From positions 1-12,257 of the forward strand of contig JAJYMP010000757.1 of NCBI GenBank assembly GCA_021786915.1: 12,257 nt of DNA, in the 5' to 3' direction. Shown here one piece after another: positions 1 to 10,131 of this stretch (its first letter is position 1; every line of letters begins with the position of its first letter). The DNA comes from Chloroflexota bacterium. Lineage in GTDB: Bacteria > Chloroflexota > Limnocylindria > Limnocylindrales > CSP1-4. Under the pieces are notes generated by a model. It had not been told where the DNA came from. It was given only the letters and a program-made list of their open reading frames with translations, and searched no databases. Made by a program: the position numbers and the translations under genes.

Positions 1-948
1 GATCCGCATCCCATCGCGGTCGGACTCGTCGCGCAGGTCGCTGATGCCGTCGAGCTTCTTGTCCTTGACCAGGTCGGCGATCTTCTCGAGCAGCGTCGCC
101 TTGTTCACCTGGTACGGGAGCTCGGACACGATGATCGCCGTGCGGTCGTGGCGGGCTTCCTCGAACGCGACCTGCGCCCGCATCACCACCCGCCCGTGGC
201 CGTGGGCGTACATCTCGCGGATCGCGTCGACGGTCTCGTTCTCGCCGGTCAGCGAGTTGCGGCGCGTCTCGTAGCGGAAGATGGAGCCGCCCGTGGGGAA
301 GTCGGGGCCCTTGACGATGTTGCACAGGTCGTCGTTGGTGACCGACGGGTCATTGATGTAGGCAACCGTGGCGTCCACGACCTCGCCCAGGTGGTGGGGC
401 GGGATGTTGGTCGCCATGCCCACGGCGATCCCCGACGACCCGTTGATCAACAGGTTCGGGAGCTTCGCCGGCAGGACCGACGGCTGCTTCTGGGTGCCGT
501 CGTAGTTGTCCTCGTAGTCAACCGTGTCCTTGTCGATGTCGGCGAGCATCTCGGCGGAGATCGCGGTGAGGCGCGCCTCCGTGTACCGCATGGCGGCAGC
601 CGAGTCGCCGTCGACGGAGCCGAAGTTGCCCTGCCCGTCGACGAGCGGGTAGCGCATCGAGAAGTCCTGGGCCAGGCGGACCAGGGCGTCGTACAGCGCG
701 ACGTCGCCGTGCGGGTGGAACTTGCCCATCACCTCGCCGACGATCGCTGCGCACTTGCGATACGAGCTGGTGGCGGACAGCCCCATCTCGCCCATCGTGT
801 ACAGGATCCGGCGGTGGACCGGCTTGAGGCCGTCGCGCACGTCCGGCAGTGCCCGCGCGACGATCACGCTCATCGCGTAGTCGAGGTACGAGACGCGCAT
901 CTCGTCCTCGATTCGGACGGCTTTGACGTCGCCCAGGTCGTCGGTCAC
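1..948 (-). CDS. gyrA: DNA gyrase subunit A, N-terminal 316 residues (3' end beyond the window)
   Basis: GyrA carries the DNA-cleaving and strand-passing part of DNA gyrase. With GyrB it introduces negative supercoils using ATP. The start is GTG at 948, preceded by GGAGAG about 7 nt upstream. The reading frame opens with a short acidic leader, then the conserved [20 protein letters not shown]. Other landmarks are the HPHGD helix (residues 78-82), [10 protein letters not shown] with the catalytic tyrosine at residue 122 (codon 585-583), and [23 protein letters not shown]. The numbering happens to match E. coli GyrA exactly in this region. Position 83, usually Ser (Ala in mycobacteria), is Val here; Asp87 is kept. 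The gene is last in the visible minus-strand operon, 30 nt after the AlkD-like gene. The C-terminal beta-pinwheel domain is outside the window, so GyrA versus ParC rests on the neighbouring gyrB and the sequence style. Confidence 0.96.
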   Translation of the reverse strand, partial: MTDDLGDVKAVRIEDEMRVSYLDYAMSVIVARALPDVRDGLKPVHRRILYTMGEMGLSATSSYRKCAAIVGEVMGKFHPHGDVALYDALVRLAQDFSMRYPLVDGQGNFGSVDGDSAAAMRYTEARLTAISAEMLADIDKDTVDYEDNYDGTQKQPSVLPAKLPNLLINGSSGIAVGMATNIPPHHLGEVVDATVAYINDPSVTNDDLCNIVKGPDFPTGGSIFRYETRRNSLTGENETVDAIREMYAHGHGRVVMRAQVAFEEARHDRTAIIVSELPYQVNKATLLEKIADLVKDKKLDGISDLRDESDRDGMRI

Positions 949-978
949 TTGGGGGCTCTCCTCAGGCTGCTAGACGGG

Positions 979-1955
979 TCAGGAACGATCGATGGTGGCG
1001 CGCTCGGCGGGCGGGACGTCCACGCCGAGGCCGAGGAAGCTGGCTGCGGCGGCGGCCGCGCGCGAGGTCGAGGGGGCGCCGGGGCGCTTTCGGACGCTGC
1101 CCAGCCTGGAGCGGAGCCGCTCGACCGTGTCGGACGGCAGCTTCTCGAAGGTGTCGCGGACGACCCAGGCGCGGTGGCCGTCGTTGTGCTCGCCCGCTTC
1201 GGCCGCCTCGCGGTCCAAGAACGCGTTCACGGCTGCCGGGTCCACATACAGCAGATTGCGCAGCGCCCAGGACAGGCTCTTCTGGACATCGGGCTCAGCG
1301 TCGCCGATGAGGTCCCCGACGAGCGTGATCCCGCGGCGGGCGATCTCGGGCGTCCGGCCGGCTGCGCGGTCGACGAAGGGGATCGTGGCCACGGTGCTCC
1401 CGACGAGGCGGCGCTCCCATCGCGACGGCGAGTAAACGAGCTGCTCGAGCTCCGCCCAGCGGTACGGCTCGGCGAGGATGCCGCGCCCGACCACGTGGGC
1501 GAGGTTGTCGACGGTGATCCAGTCGGCGGCGGACCTCGCCTCGCGGCGGACGAGCTGCCAGGCACGCTCGGGCTCACTGACGATCGCCCGGTCCAGGAGG
1601 TCGTTGGCGAGCCAGTGGAGCTCGAGGGGGCTCTGTCGCTGCAAGTGGTCTGCGATGTCGAGCAGCGTGCCCGGCTTGTCGCGGCGGGTGGCGGATCGCA
1701 GGCCGCGCGTCACCGCTGAGAGCAGCGTGGCGCGCACCCCCAACACCTCCCCGATGGCCGGTGCCACGCGGCGCACGCCTTCGAGGCCCTCGGCGTCCGC
1801 GAGCTCCGGCAGCCCGTCGAGGAGCGTCTGGGCGATGGCGGCCGGATCCTGCACCTCCCCGCCGGCACGGCGACCCAGGGCGATCGCCGCGTCGAGGTGC
1901 GCCGCGACGAATGCCTGGGAGCGCTCGGGGGCCGCGCTCGCCGCGGCGACGGGCG

Positions 1956-1959
<4 letters not shown>
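979..1959 (-). CDS. AlkD-like HEAT-repeat DNA glycosylase / DNA alkylation repair protein
   Basis: This 326-residue, largely alpha-helical protein resembles the DNA alkylation repair family (AlkC/AlkD). Those enzymes are HEAT-repeat glycosylases that remove N3- and N7-alkylated bases without base flipping. Residues that appear to match the Bacillus cereus AlkD active-site set are present: Trp147 and Asp151 in ADWITVDNLA (same four-residue spacing as AlkD Trp109/Asp113), the Arg pair 183-184 in SRWERRLVGS, and Trp231 in QKSLSWALRNLL. The protein is longer than AlkD (about 235 residues), with extra N-terminal helices and an Ala/Pro-rich tail after about residue 290. The ATG start overlaps the thioesterase stop (ATGA), and AGGTGG lies about 8 nt upstream, so translation is probably coupled. 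Family membership is fairly secure; catalytic activity is inferred. It could instead be a non-enzymatic HEAT-repeat DNA-binding protein. Confidence 0.8.
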
Positions 1960-5308
<3,349 letters not shown>

Positions 5309-5312
<4 letters not shown>

Positions 5313-6154
5313 GCCACCGCTCCAGTTGCGAACCCGCCGGTCGGCTGAGGTGCCGTCGCCTCCCCGTTCGCCCGATGACGAGCCCGAAGCTCCCTGGCCA
5401 GGCTCGCGTAGGCCTCGGCGCCCTTGGAGTCCGGCCGGTAGAGGGCGATCGGCAGGCCGTGGCTCGGCGCCTCGGAGAGTCGGACGCTGCGCGGCACGAC
5501 CGTCTCGAACACCGAGTCCCGGAGGTGGCGGCGGACCTCGTCGGCGACCTCGGTCGAGAGGTTGGTGCGGCTGTCGAACATCGTCAGCACCACACCGGCG
5601 ATCGAGAGGTCCGGGTTCAGGTGGTCTCGCACGAGGTTGATGGTGGCGATCAGTTGGGTCAATCCTTCTAGGGCGTAGTACTCGCACTGGATCGGCACGA
5701 GGACTTGTTCCACCCCGGTGAGTGCGTTGACGGTGAGCAGGCCGAGTGACGGCGGGCAGTCCACGAGCACCCAGTCCCAGGAGGCTGCCTCGCTGCGCAA
5801 GGCCCGCGCGAGCCGATGCTCGCGTCCCTCCTGGTCGGCAAGCTCGATTTCGAGGCCGGCGAGGGAGATCGAGGAGGGCACGAGTCGGACGCCTGTGACC
5901 GGTGTCTCGACGTGCAGCTCGGCGAGGGGTCGCCCGTCGACGAGCGCCTCGTAGACCGATGCCTGGATGGAGGAGCGATCAATCCCGAACCCGCTCGTGG
6001 CGTTGCCCTGCGGATCGAGATCGATGACGAGGACACGGTCACCGAGGAGCGCCAAGTAGGTTGCGAGGTTCACCACCGTGGTGGTCTTCCCGACGCCGCC
6101 CTTCTGATTCGTACAGGCGATCGTCTGGCCCACGCAACCTCCCTGAACGATCAT
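5309..6154 (-). CDS. parA: Chromosome-partitioning ATPase ParA (Soj)
   Basis: ParA is a deviant Walker A ATPase that binds the nucleoid as an ATP dimer and moves ParB-parS complexes. From the ATG at 6154 it has 281 residues. It shows the deviant P-loop NQKGGVGKTTT (16-26) with its signature lysine, VLVIDLDPQGNAT (41-53), and Walker B-like VLVDCPPSLGLL (129-140). Later come VPIQCEYYALEGLTQL and VVPRSVRLSEAPSHGLPI, typical of chromosomal Soj proteins. No N-terminal HTH domain is present, unlike many plasmid ParAs. Start choice is open: ATG 6154 has GGAGG 6 nt upstream, and GTG 6133 (residue 8, starting VGQTIACTNQKGG) has its own GGGAGG. The shorter start would look more like typical Soj N-termini. 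It heads the parA-parB-gyrB-thioesterase-alkD-gyrA operon. Confidence 0.97.
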
Positions 6155-6167
6155 CGTCAACCTCCGA

Positions 6168-6176
6168 ATTCTAGCA
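6168..6176 (-). promoter_or_regulatory. Predicted extended -10 promoter element for parA operon
   Basis: On the minus strand, TGC followed by TAGAAT (hexamer at 6173-6168) matches an extended -10 (TGn plus five of six bases of TATAAT). No good -35 is seen 16-18 bp upstream, which is acceptable for an extended -10. A start site about 7 nt after the hexamer would fall between the GGAGG ribosome site and the ATG at 6154. In that case this promoter would favour translation from GTG 6133. Prediction only. Confidence 0.4.
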
Positions 6177-6206
6177 TCGGAGCGCCCCCGACCGACTCCT
6201 CGGAGC

Positions 6207-6228
6207 TTGGCGATCCGGTACACGCCAA
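6207..6228. promoter_or_regulatory. Operator-like inverted repeat 1 (TTGGCG-N10-CGCCAA)
   Basis: TTGGCG at 6207-6212 and CGCCAA at 6223-6228 form a perfect 6-bp inverted repeat with a 10-nt spacer. A related element lies 60 bp further on. Both sit between the parA extended -10 and the first parS site. The size and symmetry fit a binding site for a dimeric regulator. No such regulator is encoded next to it, and a chance origin is possible in GC-rich DNA. Confidence 0.35.
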
Positions 6229-6266
6229 TGGTCCCCGCCCGGACTTAGCGCAGCCTCATCCGGGGC

Positions 6267-6287
6267 TTGGCGCCCATCTCCGGCCAA
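6267..6287. promoter_or_regulatory. Operator-like inverted repeat 2 (TTGGC-N11-GCCAA)
   Basis: TTGGC at 6267-6271 pairs with GCCAA at 6283-6287 across an 11-nt spacer. Its left flank, CGGGGCTTGGCG (6261-6272), matches CGGAGCTTGGCG (6201-6212) of the first element at 11 of 12 bases, exactly 60 bp apart. The right half abuts parS site 1: GCCAATG shares its final TG with the first two bases of parS. Confidence 0.35.
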
Positions 6288-6303
6288 TGTTTCACGTGAA
6301 ACA
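6288..6303. other. parS: parS centromere site 1
   Basis: The sequence TGTTTCACGTGAAACA is a perfect 16-bp palindrome identical to the classical bacterial parS consensus bound by Spo0J/ParB. It lies about 130 bp upstream of parA, the usual place for origin-proximal parS. The parB gene in the same window encodes the matching HTH protein. Confidence 0.97.
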
Positions 6304-6363
6304 ACGCCCCTTGAAACCACCGGAGGCCTGCCGCGCGCCGCCGCCGCGACAACCTCGGGCGAC

Positions 6364-6379
6364 TGTTTCACGTGAAACA
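6364..6379. other. parS: parS centromere site 2
   Basis: This is a second perfect copy of TGTTTCACGTGAAACA, 76 bp from the first measured start to start. Paired sites raise local ParB loading. This copy lies about 45 bp upstream of the predicted mreD promoter, so ParB bound or spreading here could affect expression of the cell-wall operon. Confidence 0.97.
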
Positions 6380-6424
6380 CTCAAGGCGTCACTCGAACGT
6401 TTGGAGTTCTTCACCCTGTGGCAA

Positions 6425-6453
6425 TTGCCCGAGCGATGGCCCCATGGGATACT
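6425..6453 (+). promoter_or_regulatory. Predicted sigma70-like promoter for mreD-mrdA-rodA
   Basis: TTGCCC (6425-6430) and GATACT (6448-6453) are separated by 17 bp. Each hexamer matches the consensus at four of six positions, and a TG precedes the -10. Transcription would begin near 6460, giving an untranslated leader of about 80 nt before the mreD ATG. Prediction only. Confidence 0.42.
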
Positions 6454-6541
6454 CCGGTCGAGCTCTACGCTGCATTCCGTCGTCGCGGTCGCCCACTTCT
6501 GCGCCCGACCGTCGGCCGTCAGCCGAGGATCGACGCCACAC

Positions 6542-7039
6542 ATGCAACTCACCCTCGCCGCGGCGCTGGCCGTGGTGGCTGCGCTCGTTGAATACACGAT
6601 CATCCCGTATCTCCAGCTCGGGGACGCCGCACTCCAGCCCGTCCTCCTGCTCGCCGCCATTTGGACCGTCGTCGGCAGCCTCGAGGCCGGCCTCACCGTG
6701 GCATTCGTCGGTGGGCTCGCCCTCGACGTGCTCAGCCAGCGACCGCTCGGTGCCTCAGCGTTCAGTCTTCTGATGGCGGTTGGGGTGGCCTCGCTCATCG
6801 GAGGAGCCCTCCGGAGAGCGCGCATCATCGCCCCGATCGTCGTGACCGCCGCCGCAAGTCTGGTCTATTCGATGCTGCTGCTACTCGTCACATCGCTCCT
6901 GAACGGCGTCTCGACCGACGGCGCCAACACCATGGTCATGCCCTCCGCCATCTACACCACGCTCGCAGCCGCCGTCGTCGGGCCGCTTGCGGTCACGGTG
7001 GCGATGCGCCGTCGTGACCCGGAACGAGCCGACTGGTGA
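6542..7039 (+). CDS. mreD: Rod shape-determining protein MreD
   Basis: This is a 165-residue, strongly hydrophobic protein with about five predicted membrane segments (roughly residues 3-20, 24-58, 66-86, 93-115 and 135-155). The only soluble stretches are short: QRPLGASAF, a basic RRARI and the C-terminal MRRRDPERADW. Size, topology, the FVGGLALDVLSQRPLG segment (MreD-like G..xD.....PLG) and its position directly before mrdA and rodA identify it as MreD, a membrane part of the elongasome. The ATG at 6542 is the first plausible start. Its ribosome site (GAGGA, 6525-6529) is 12 nt away, longer than ideal. The stop overlaps the mrdA GTG (GTGA). MreD sequences diverge widely, so the call leans on context. 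mreB and mreC are not upstream. Confidence 0.87.
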   Translation: MQLTLAAALAVVAALVEYTIIPYLQLGDAALQPVLLLAAIWTVVGSLEAGLTVAFVGGLALDVLSQRPLGASAFSLLMAVGVASLIGGALRRARIIAPIVVTAAASLVYSMLLLLVTSLLNGVSTDGANTMVMPSAIYTTLAAAVVGPLAVTVAMRRRDPERADW

Positions 7040-8934
7040 GCGAGCCCTACCTGCTCCCGCACCGAGAACGCGATCGGCGACCGATTCGGTTCGTCGCCTT
7101 CGGCCTCGCGATGGTCATGGTGTTCAGCCTCCTGACGGTTCGGCTGGGCTACCTGCAGATCACGAACGGCCGAACGTACGCGACCATGGCCGAGGCAAAT
7201 CGTTCGGTGACCGTTGCGATCCCGTCCTCGCGGGGCCTCATCTACGATCGCAAGGGCCGCCTGCTCGTCGCCAACGTCGCGTCGTATGCCGTCAGGATCA
7301 CGCCCGCGGACCTGCCGTGGGGTCAGCGGGACGCCGTCGCCGCCCAGCTCGGCGCGCTACTCAGCATGCCCCCATCCGACATCCTCGCCACGGTGGACAG
7401 CGCGACCGGTTCGCAGTTCGACCCGGTGAAGGTCAAGCAGGACGTCCCGAAGGTCACCGCAGACGTCATCTCCGAGTCGGCGTCGCAGCTCCCGGGCGTC
7501 AGCGTGGCCATCGAGACCCGTCGCGAGTACACGACCGGGACCCTGATGTCCCACATCCTCGGGTACACGGGTCAAATCGACCCGGCGACCTACGCCCGCC
7601 TCCGTGCGTCCGGCTACCTTCCCGACGACTCCATCGGTCTGGCCGGTCTGGAGGCGAGCTTCGAGTCGGTGCTTCGGGGGACCTACGGCCAGCAGGTGAT
7701 CGAGCGTGACGCCACCGGCAAGGACCTCCAAGTCCTCAAGACGACCCCGGCGGTCCAGGGGGCGTCGCTCACGCTGACCATCGACACCACGGTGCAGAAG
7801 GAGGCCCTCCGCGCCCTCCAATGGGGCATGAAGGCCGCCCACCTCAAGCGCGGCGTCTTCATCGCGATGAATCCGCAGACCGGCGAGATCCTCGCGATGG
7901 TGAGTCTGCCAACCTACGACGACAACCTCTTTGCGAAGGGCATCTCCCAGGCGGACTTCCAGAAGCTGGCGACCGACAAGACCCAGCCCCTGATCGACAA
8001 CTCCGTGCAGTCCCAGTTCGCACCGGGCTCGACGTTCAAACTCGTGACCGGCTCGGGCGGCCTCCAGGACAAGAAGCTCACCGCGACGAGCAGGATCCGG
8101 ACGGCCGCCTACATCACCATCGCGGGGACCAAGTTCTGGGACTGGAACCACCAGGGCTGGGGGATGTGCAACATCTCGTGCGGCTTCGGCAACTCGTCCG
8201 ACACCTTCTTCTACCAGGTCGCGACGATGCTCGGGTCCGAGCGGCTGTCGTACTACGCCCACGCCTTCGGCTTCGGCCAGCCGACCGGGATTGACCTGCC
8301 GGGCGAGGCGAGCGGCATCATCCCGTCAAACCAGTGGAAGGTCAGCACCTTCGGGCAGCCCATGTTCGCCGGCGAGACCGCGCAGGCGGGCATCGGGCAG
8401 GGCTACGTGGCCGTCACGCCCATCCAGCTCATCAACGCCTACACCGCCCTCGCGAACGGCGGGAAGCTCTACCGCCCCCAGATCGTCGAGACGGTGACCG
8501 GCCCCGATGGGCAGGTGATCCAGCCGTTCAAGCCGGACCTCATCCGCCAGGTTCCCGTGTCGGCTGCGAACCTGCGGACCATGCGCCTCGCGGCGCGGGC
8601 GTCGGTCACCATCCGGCACACCTACAACCTCGTGGACATGCCGATCAAAGTCGCCGGCAAGTCAGGCACGGCCGAGTTCGGCATCCGGGACAAGCTCGGC
8701 CGCCTGCCGTACCACTCGTGGTTCGTCGGCTGGGTCAACAAGGACCCGACCTCGGCCGACTTCACGAAGTCCGACTCGCAGCTGATGTTCCTGGCCTTCG
8801 CCTATTCCGCGAATACCATCGGCAACGCTGCCACCGAGATCGCGAAGGACTTCCTCCAGATCCATTACCACATTCGCCACAACTATCTGATCCCGGCCCT
8901 CATGGTGACCGGCAACTTCGCTGGACAGGGCTGA
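7036..8934 (+). CDS. mrdA: Penicillin-binding protein 2, elongasome peptidoglycan transpeptidase
   Basis: This class B PBP (632 residues) cross-links new peptidoglycan during side-wall growth, paired with RodA. It has a cytoplasmic N-terminus and one membrane anchor (about 18-37), then the PBP dimerisation/pedestal domain with RGLIYDRKGRLLVAN (66-80) and GLAGLEASFESVLRGTYG (201-218). The transpeptidase domain follows, with active-site APGSTFK (Ser332, Lys335), the SxD motif SSD at 387-389, and KSGTAE (542-547) as the KTG box. SxD and KSG are normal variants for PBP2. The GTG start overlaps the mreD stop by 4 nt. The upstream ribosome site is weak, so coupling to mreD is likely. rodA follows after 3 nt. 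The RodA neighbour supports PBP2 rather than FtsI or a sporulation PBP. Confidence 0.95.
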   Translation: MSEPYLLPHRERDRRPIRFVAFGLAMVMVFSLLTVRLGYLQITNGRTYATMAEANRSVTVAIPSSRGLIYDRKGRLLVANVASYAVRITPADLPWGQRDAVAAQLGALLSMPPSDILATVDSATGSQFDPVKVKQDVPKVTADVISESASQLPGVSVAIETRREYTTGTLMSHILGYTGQIDPATYARLRASGYLPDDSIGLAGLEASFESVLRGTYGQQVIERDATGKDLQVLKTTPAVQGASLTLTIDTTVQKEALRALQWGMKAAHLKRGVFIAMNPQTGEILAMVSLPTYDDNLFAKGISQADFQKLATDKTQPLIDNSVQSQFAPGSTFKLVTGSGGLQDKKLTATSRIRTAAYITIAGTKFWDWNHQGWGMCNISCGFGNSSDTFFYQVATMLGSERLSYYAHAFGFGQPTGIDLPGEASGIIPSNQWKVSTFGQPMFAGETAQAGIGQGYVAVTPIQLINAYTALANGGKLYRPQIVETVTGPDGQVIQPFKPDLIRQVPVSAANLRTMRLAARASVTIRHTYNLVDMPIKVAGKSGTAEFGIRDKLGRLPYHSWFVGWVNKDPTSADFTKSDSQLMFLAFAYSANTIGNAATEIAKDFLQIHYHIRHNYLIPALMVTGNFAGQG

Positions 8935-8937
8935 TCG

Positions 8938-10098
8938 ATGCGCGTGATGCGGGCCGAGCCCGGCCGCTTCGCTGACGTCTCCAGCAGGACCGTCGGCGCA
9001 GTCTGGCGCGCCTACGACCTCCAGCTCACGACCTACGCCGCACTGCTTGGCGCCGTGGGCCTCGTGATGGCCTACGTCAACACGGTCGAGGCCGGTCAAT
9101 CGGCGCTCGGCAACGGCAGCGTCTTCTCGCGAGCGCTCCTGTGGTCGGGCCTGGCCATCGTCGTGTACCTGGTCGCCACAGCGTTCGACTACCAGTGGCT
9201 CAAGACTTTCGCCTGGCCCATCTACGGCGTCAACGTGGGCCTGCTCGTGCTGACCATGGTGATCGGCGACGGCGTGGGCGGCTCCGCTCGGTGGGTCTAC
9301 ATTGGGCCGCTGACATTCCAGTTCTCCGAGCTCGCGAAGATCCTGATGATCGGCGTGTTGGCCGCGTACCTCGGCAATCGCGAGGGGAAACTCGATTCGC
9401 TCGGGGCGATCCTCGGCGCGGTCATCCTGATCGTGCCGCCCTGGATCCTGGTCATGCTCCAGCCGGACCTCGGTACATCGCTCTGCCTGCTCGCGATCCT
9501 CGCCGGCATGCTGTTCATGTCGGGAGCGAGCCTCATCTGGCTGGGCGCCGGCGTCGCAGCCGTGGTGGCGGCGATCCCGGTCATCTGGGCGAGGGTGCTG
9601 CAGCCGTATCAGCAGCAGCGGATCCTGTCGTTCCTCAACCCGGCCGCCGACACGCAGGGTGCGGGCTGGCAGGTGCAGCAGGCACAGATCGCCGTGGGCG
9701 CCGGCGGCCCGCTGGGAGTAGGGCTGACCAACGGGGCCCAGGCCAATGGTCAGCTCCTGGCCGTGCGCGAGAGTGACTTCGTCTTCGCGGTCCTCGCCCA
9801 GGAGCTCGGGTTCATCGGGGCGGTTGTGGTGTTCCTCCTGTTCATCGCGCTGCTCTGGCGCGTGCTGGTGGCGGCTTGGCGCTCGAAGGACTCGTTCGGG
9901 ACGCTCTTCGGCGCCGGCGTCGCCTCGATGCTGCTCTTCCAGGTGTTCGTGAACGTGGGGATGGTCGTCGGGATCATGCCCGTAACGGGGATCCCCCTCC
10001 CCTTCATCAGCCACGGAGGGGCGTCGCTCGTCAGCATTGCGCTCGGCCTGGGGGTCATCCAGAGCATCAACATCCGACAGCAACGGGCGCGATGGTGA
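8938..10098 (+). CDS. rodA: RodA, SEDS-family peptidoglycan glycosyltransferase
   Basis: RodA polymerises lipid II into glycan strands and works as a complex with PBP2. The 386-residue protein has about ten membrane helices. SEDS landmarks are GGSARWVYIGPLTFQFSELAK (about 114-134, Trp119), LQPDLGTS (174-181), PYQQQRILSFLNPAADTQGAGWQVQQAQIAVG (223-254), ESDFVFAVLAQELGF (278-292, with the catalytic Asp280) and GIPLPFISHGGASLV (351-365). The last motif is usually FISYGG, so His replaces Tyr. A leader of about 25 residues precedes the first helix. The ATG lies 3 nt after the mrdA stop, with AGGG about 7 nt upstream. The partner gene mrdA makes RodA more likely than FtsW. Confidence 0.96.
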   Translation: MRVMRAEPGRFADVSSRTVGAVWRAYDLQLTTYAALLGAVGLVMAYVNTVEAGQSALGNGSVFSRALLWSGLAIVVYLVATAFDYQWLKTFAWPIYGVNVGLLVLTMVIGDGVGGSARWVYIGPLTFQFSELAKILMIGVLAAYLGNREGKLDSLGAILGAVILIVPPWILVMLQPDLGTSLCLLAILAGMLFMSGASLIWLGAGVAAVVAAIPVIWARVLQPYQQQRILSFLNPAADTQGAGWQVQQAQIAVGAGGPLGVGLTNGAQANGQLLAVRESDFVFAVLAQELGFIGAVVVFLLFIALLWRVLVAAWRSKDSFGTLFGAGVASMLLFQVFVNVGMVVGIMPVTGIPLPFISHGGASLVSIALGLGVIQSINIRQQRARW

Positions 10099-10106
10099 GC
10101 GCCTCC

Positions 10107-10131
10107 TCCGCCGCGGATCAACGCCGGCGGA
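10107..10131. terminator. Possible hairpin between convergent rodA and J-domain genes
   Basis: TCCGCCG (10107-10113) and CGGCGGA (10125-10131) can form a 7-bp GC-rich stem with an 11-nt loop, located where the two converging genes end. It overlaps the stop codon of the minus-strand gene. No T-tract follows on either strand, so intrinsic termination is doubtful. It may only slow polymerase or be chance. Confidence 0.22.

Larger units (their letters stand above)
6155..6541. other. Divergent control region between parA and mreD
   Basis: This stretch of 387 bases contains no convincing gene. It carries two perfect parS sites (6288-6303, 6364-6379), two TTGGC...GCCAA inverted repeats (6207-6228, 6267-6287), an extended -10 facing parA (6168-6176), and a sigma70-like promoter facing mreD (6425-6453). 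Frames open across it on both strands, but they show no recognisable protein, and several are simply extensions of neighbouring frames in GC-rich DNA. The region therefore probably acts as both a centromere and a bidirectional regulatory region. Confidence 0.75.

Noticed and set aside
148..1719. Long plus-strand open frame (523 codons) antisense to gyrA and the AlkD-like gene
   Set aside because: It is a stop-poor shadow frame typical of high-GC DNA. The product is Val/Asp/Arg/Gly-rich with no recognisable domain, while the opposite strand encodes clear GyrA and AlkD-like proteins.
5313..5687. In-frame upstream extension of parB inside parA
   Set aside because: The conserved ParB N-terminus (RGLSSLIP) begins ten codons after the ATG at 5312, which overlaps the parA stop. 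The upstream part is Arg/Pro-rich shadow sequence.
6171..6380. Small minus-strand frame starting MFHVKQ through both parS sites
   Set aside because: The FHVKQ and VSRET peptides are simply translations of the parS palindrome. No supporting ribosome site or homology is apparent.
5816..6541. In-frame upstream extension of mreD into the parA gene
   Set aside because: The frame is open by chance. The extension would run antisense to parA and through parS, whereas the hydrophobic MreD-like sequence begins exactly at the ATG at 6542.
6292..6828. Minus-strand frame of 178 codons covering parS and antisense to mreD
   Set aside because: Low-complexity Arg/Ser/Ala shadow. The plus strand encodes a clear membrane protein in the right operon context.
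8194..8202. SSD and KSG in PBP2 in place of SxN and KTG
   Set aside because: At first this looked like a divergent active site, but SxD and KSG variants are normal in elongasome PBP2 proteins, and the catalytic Ser332/Lys335 are intact.
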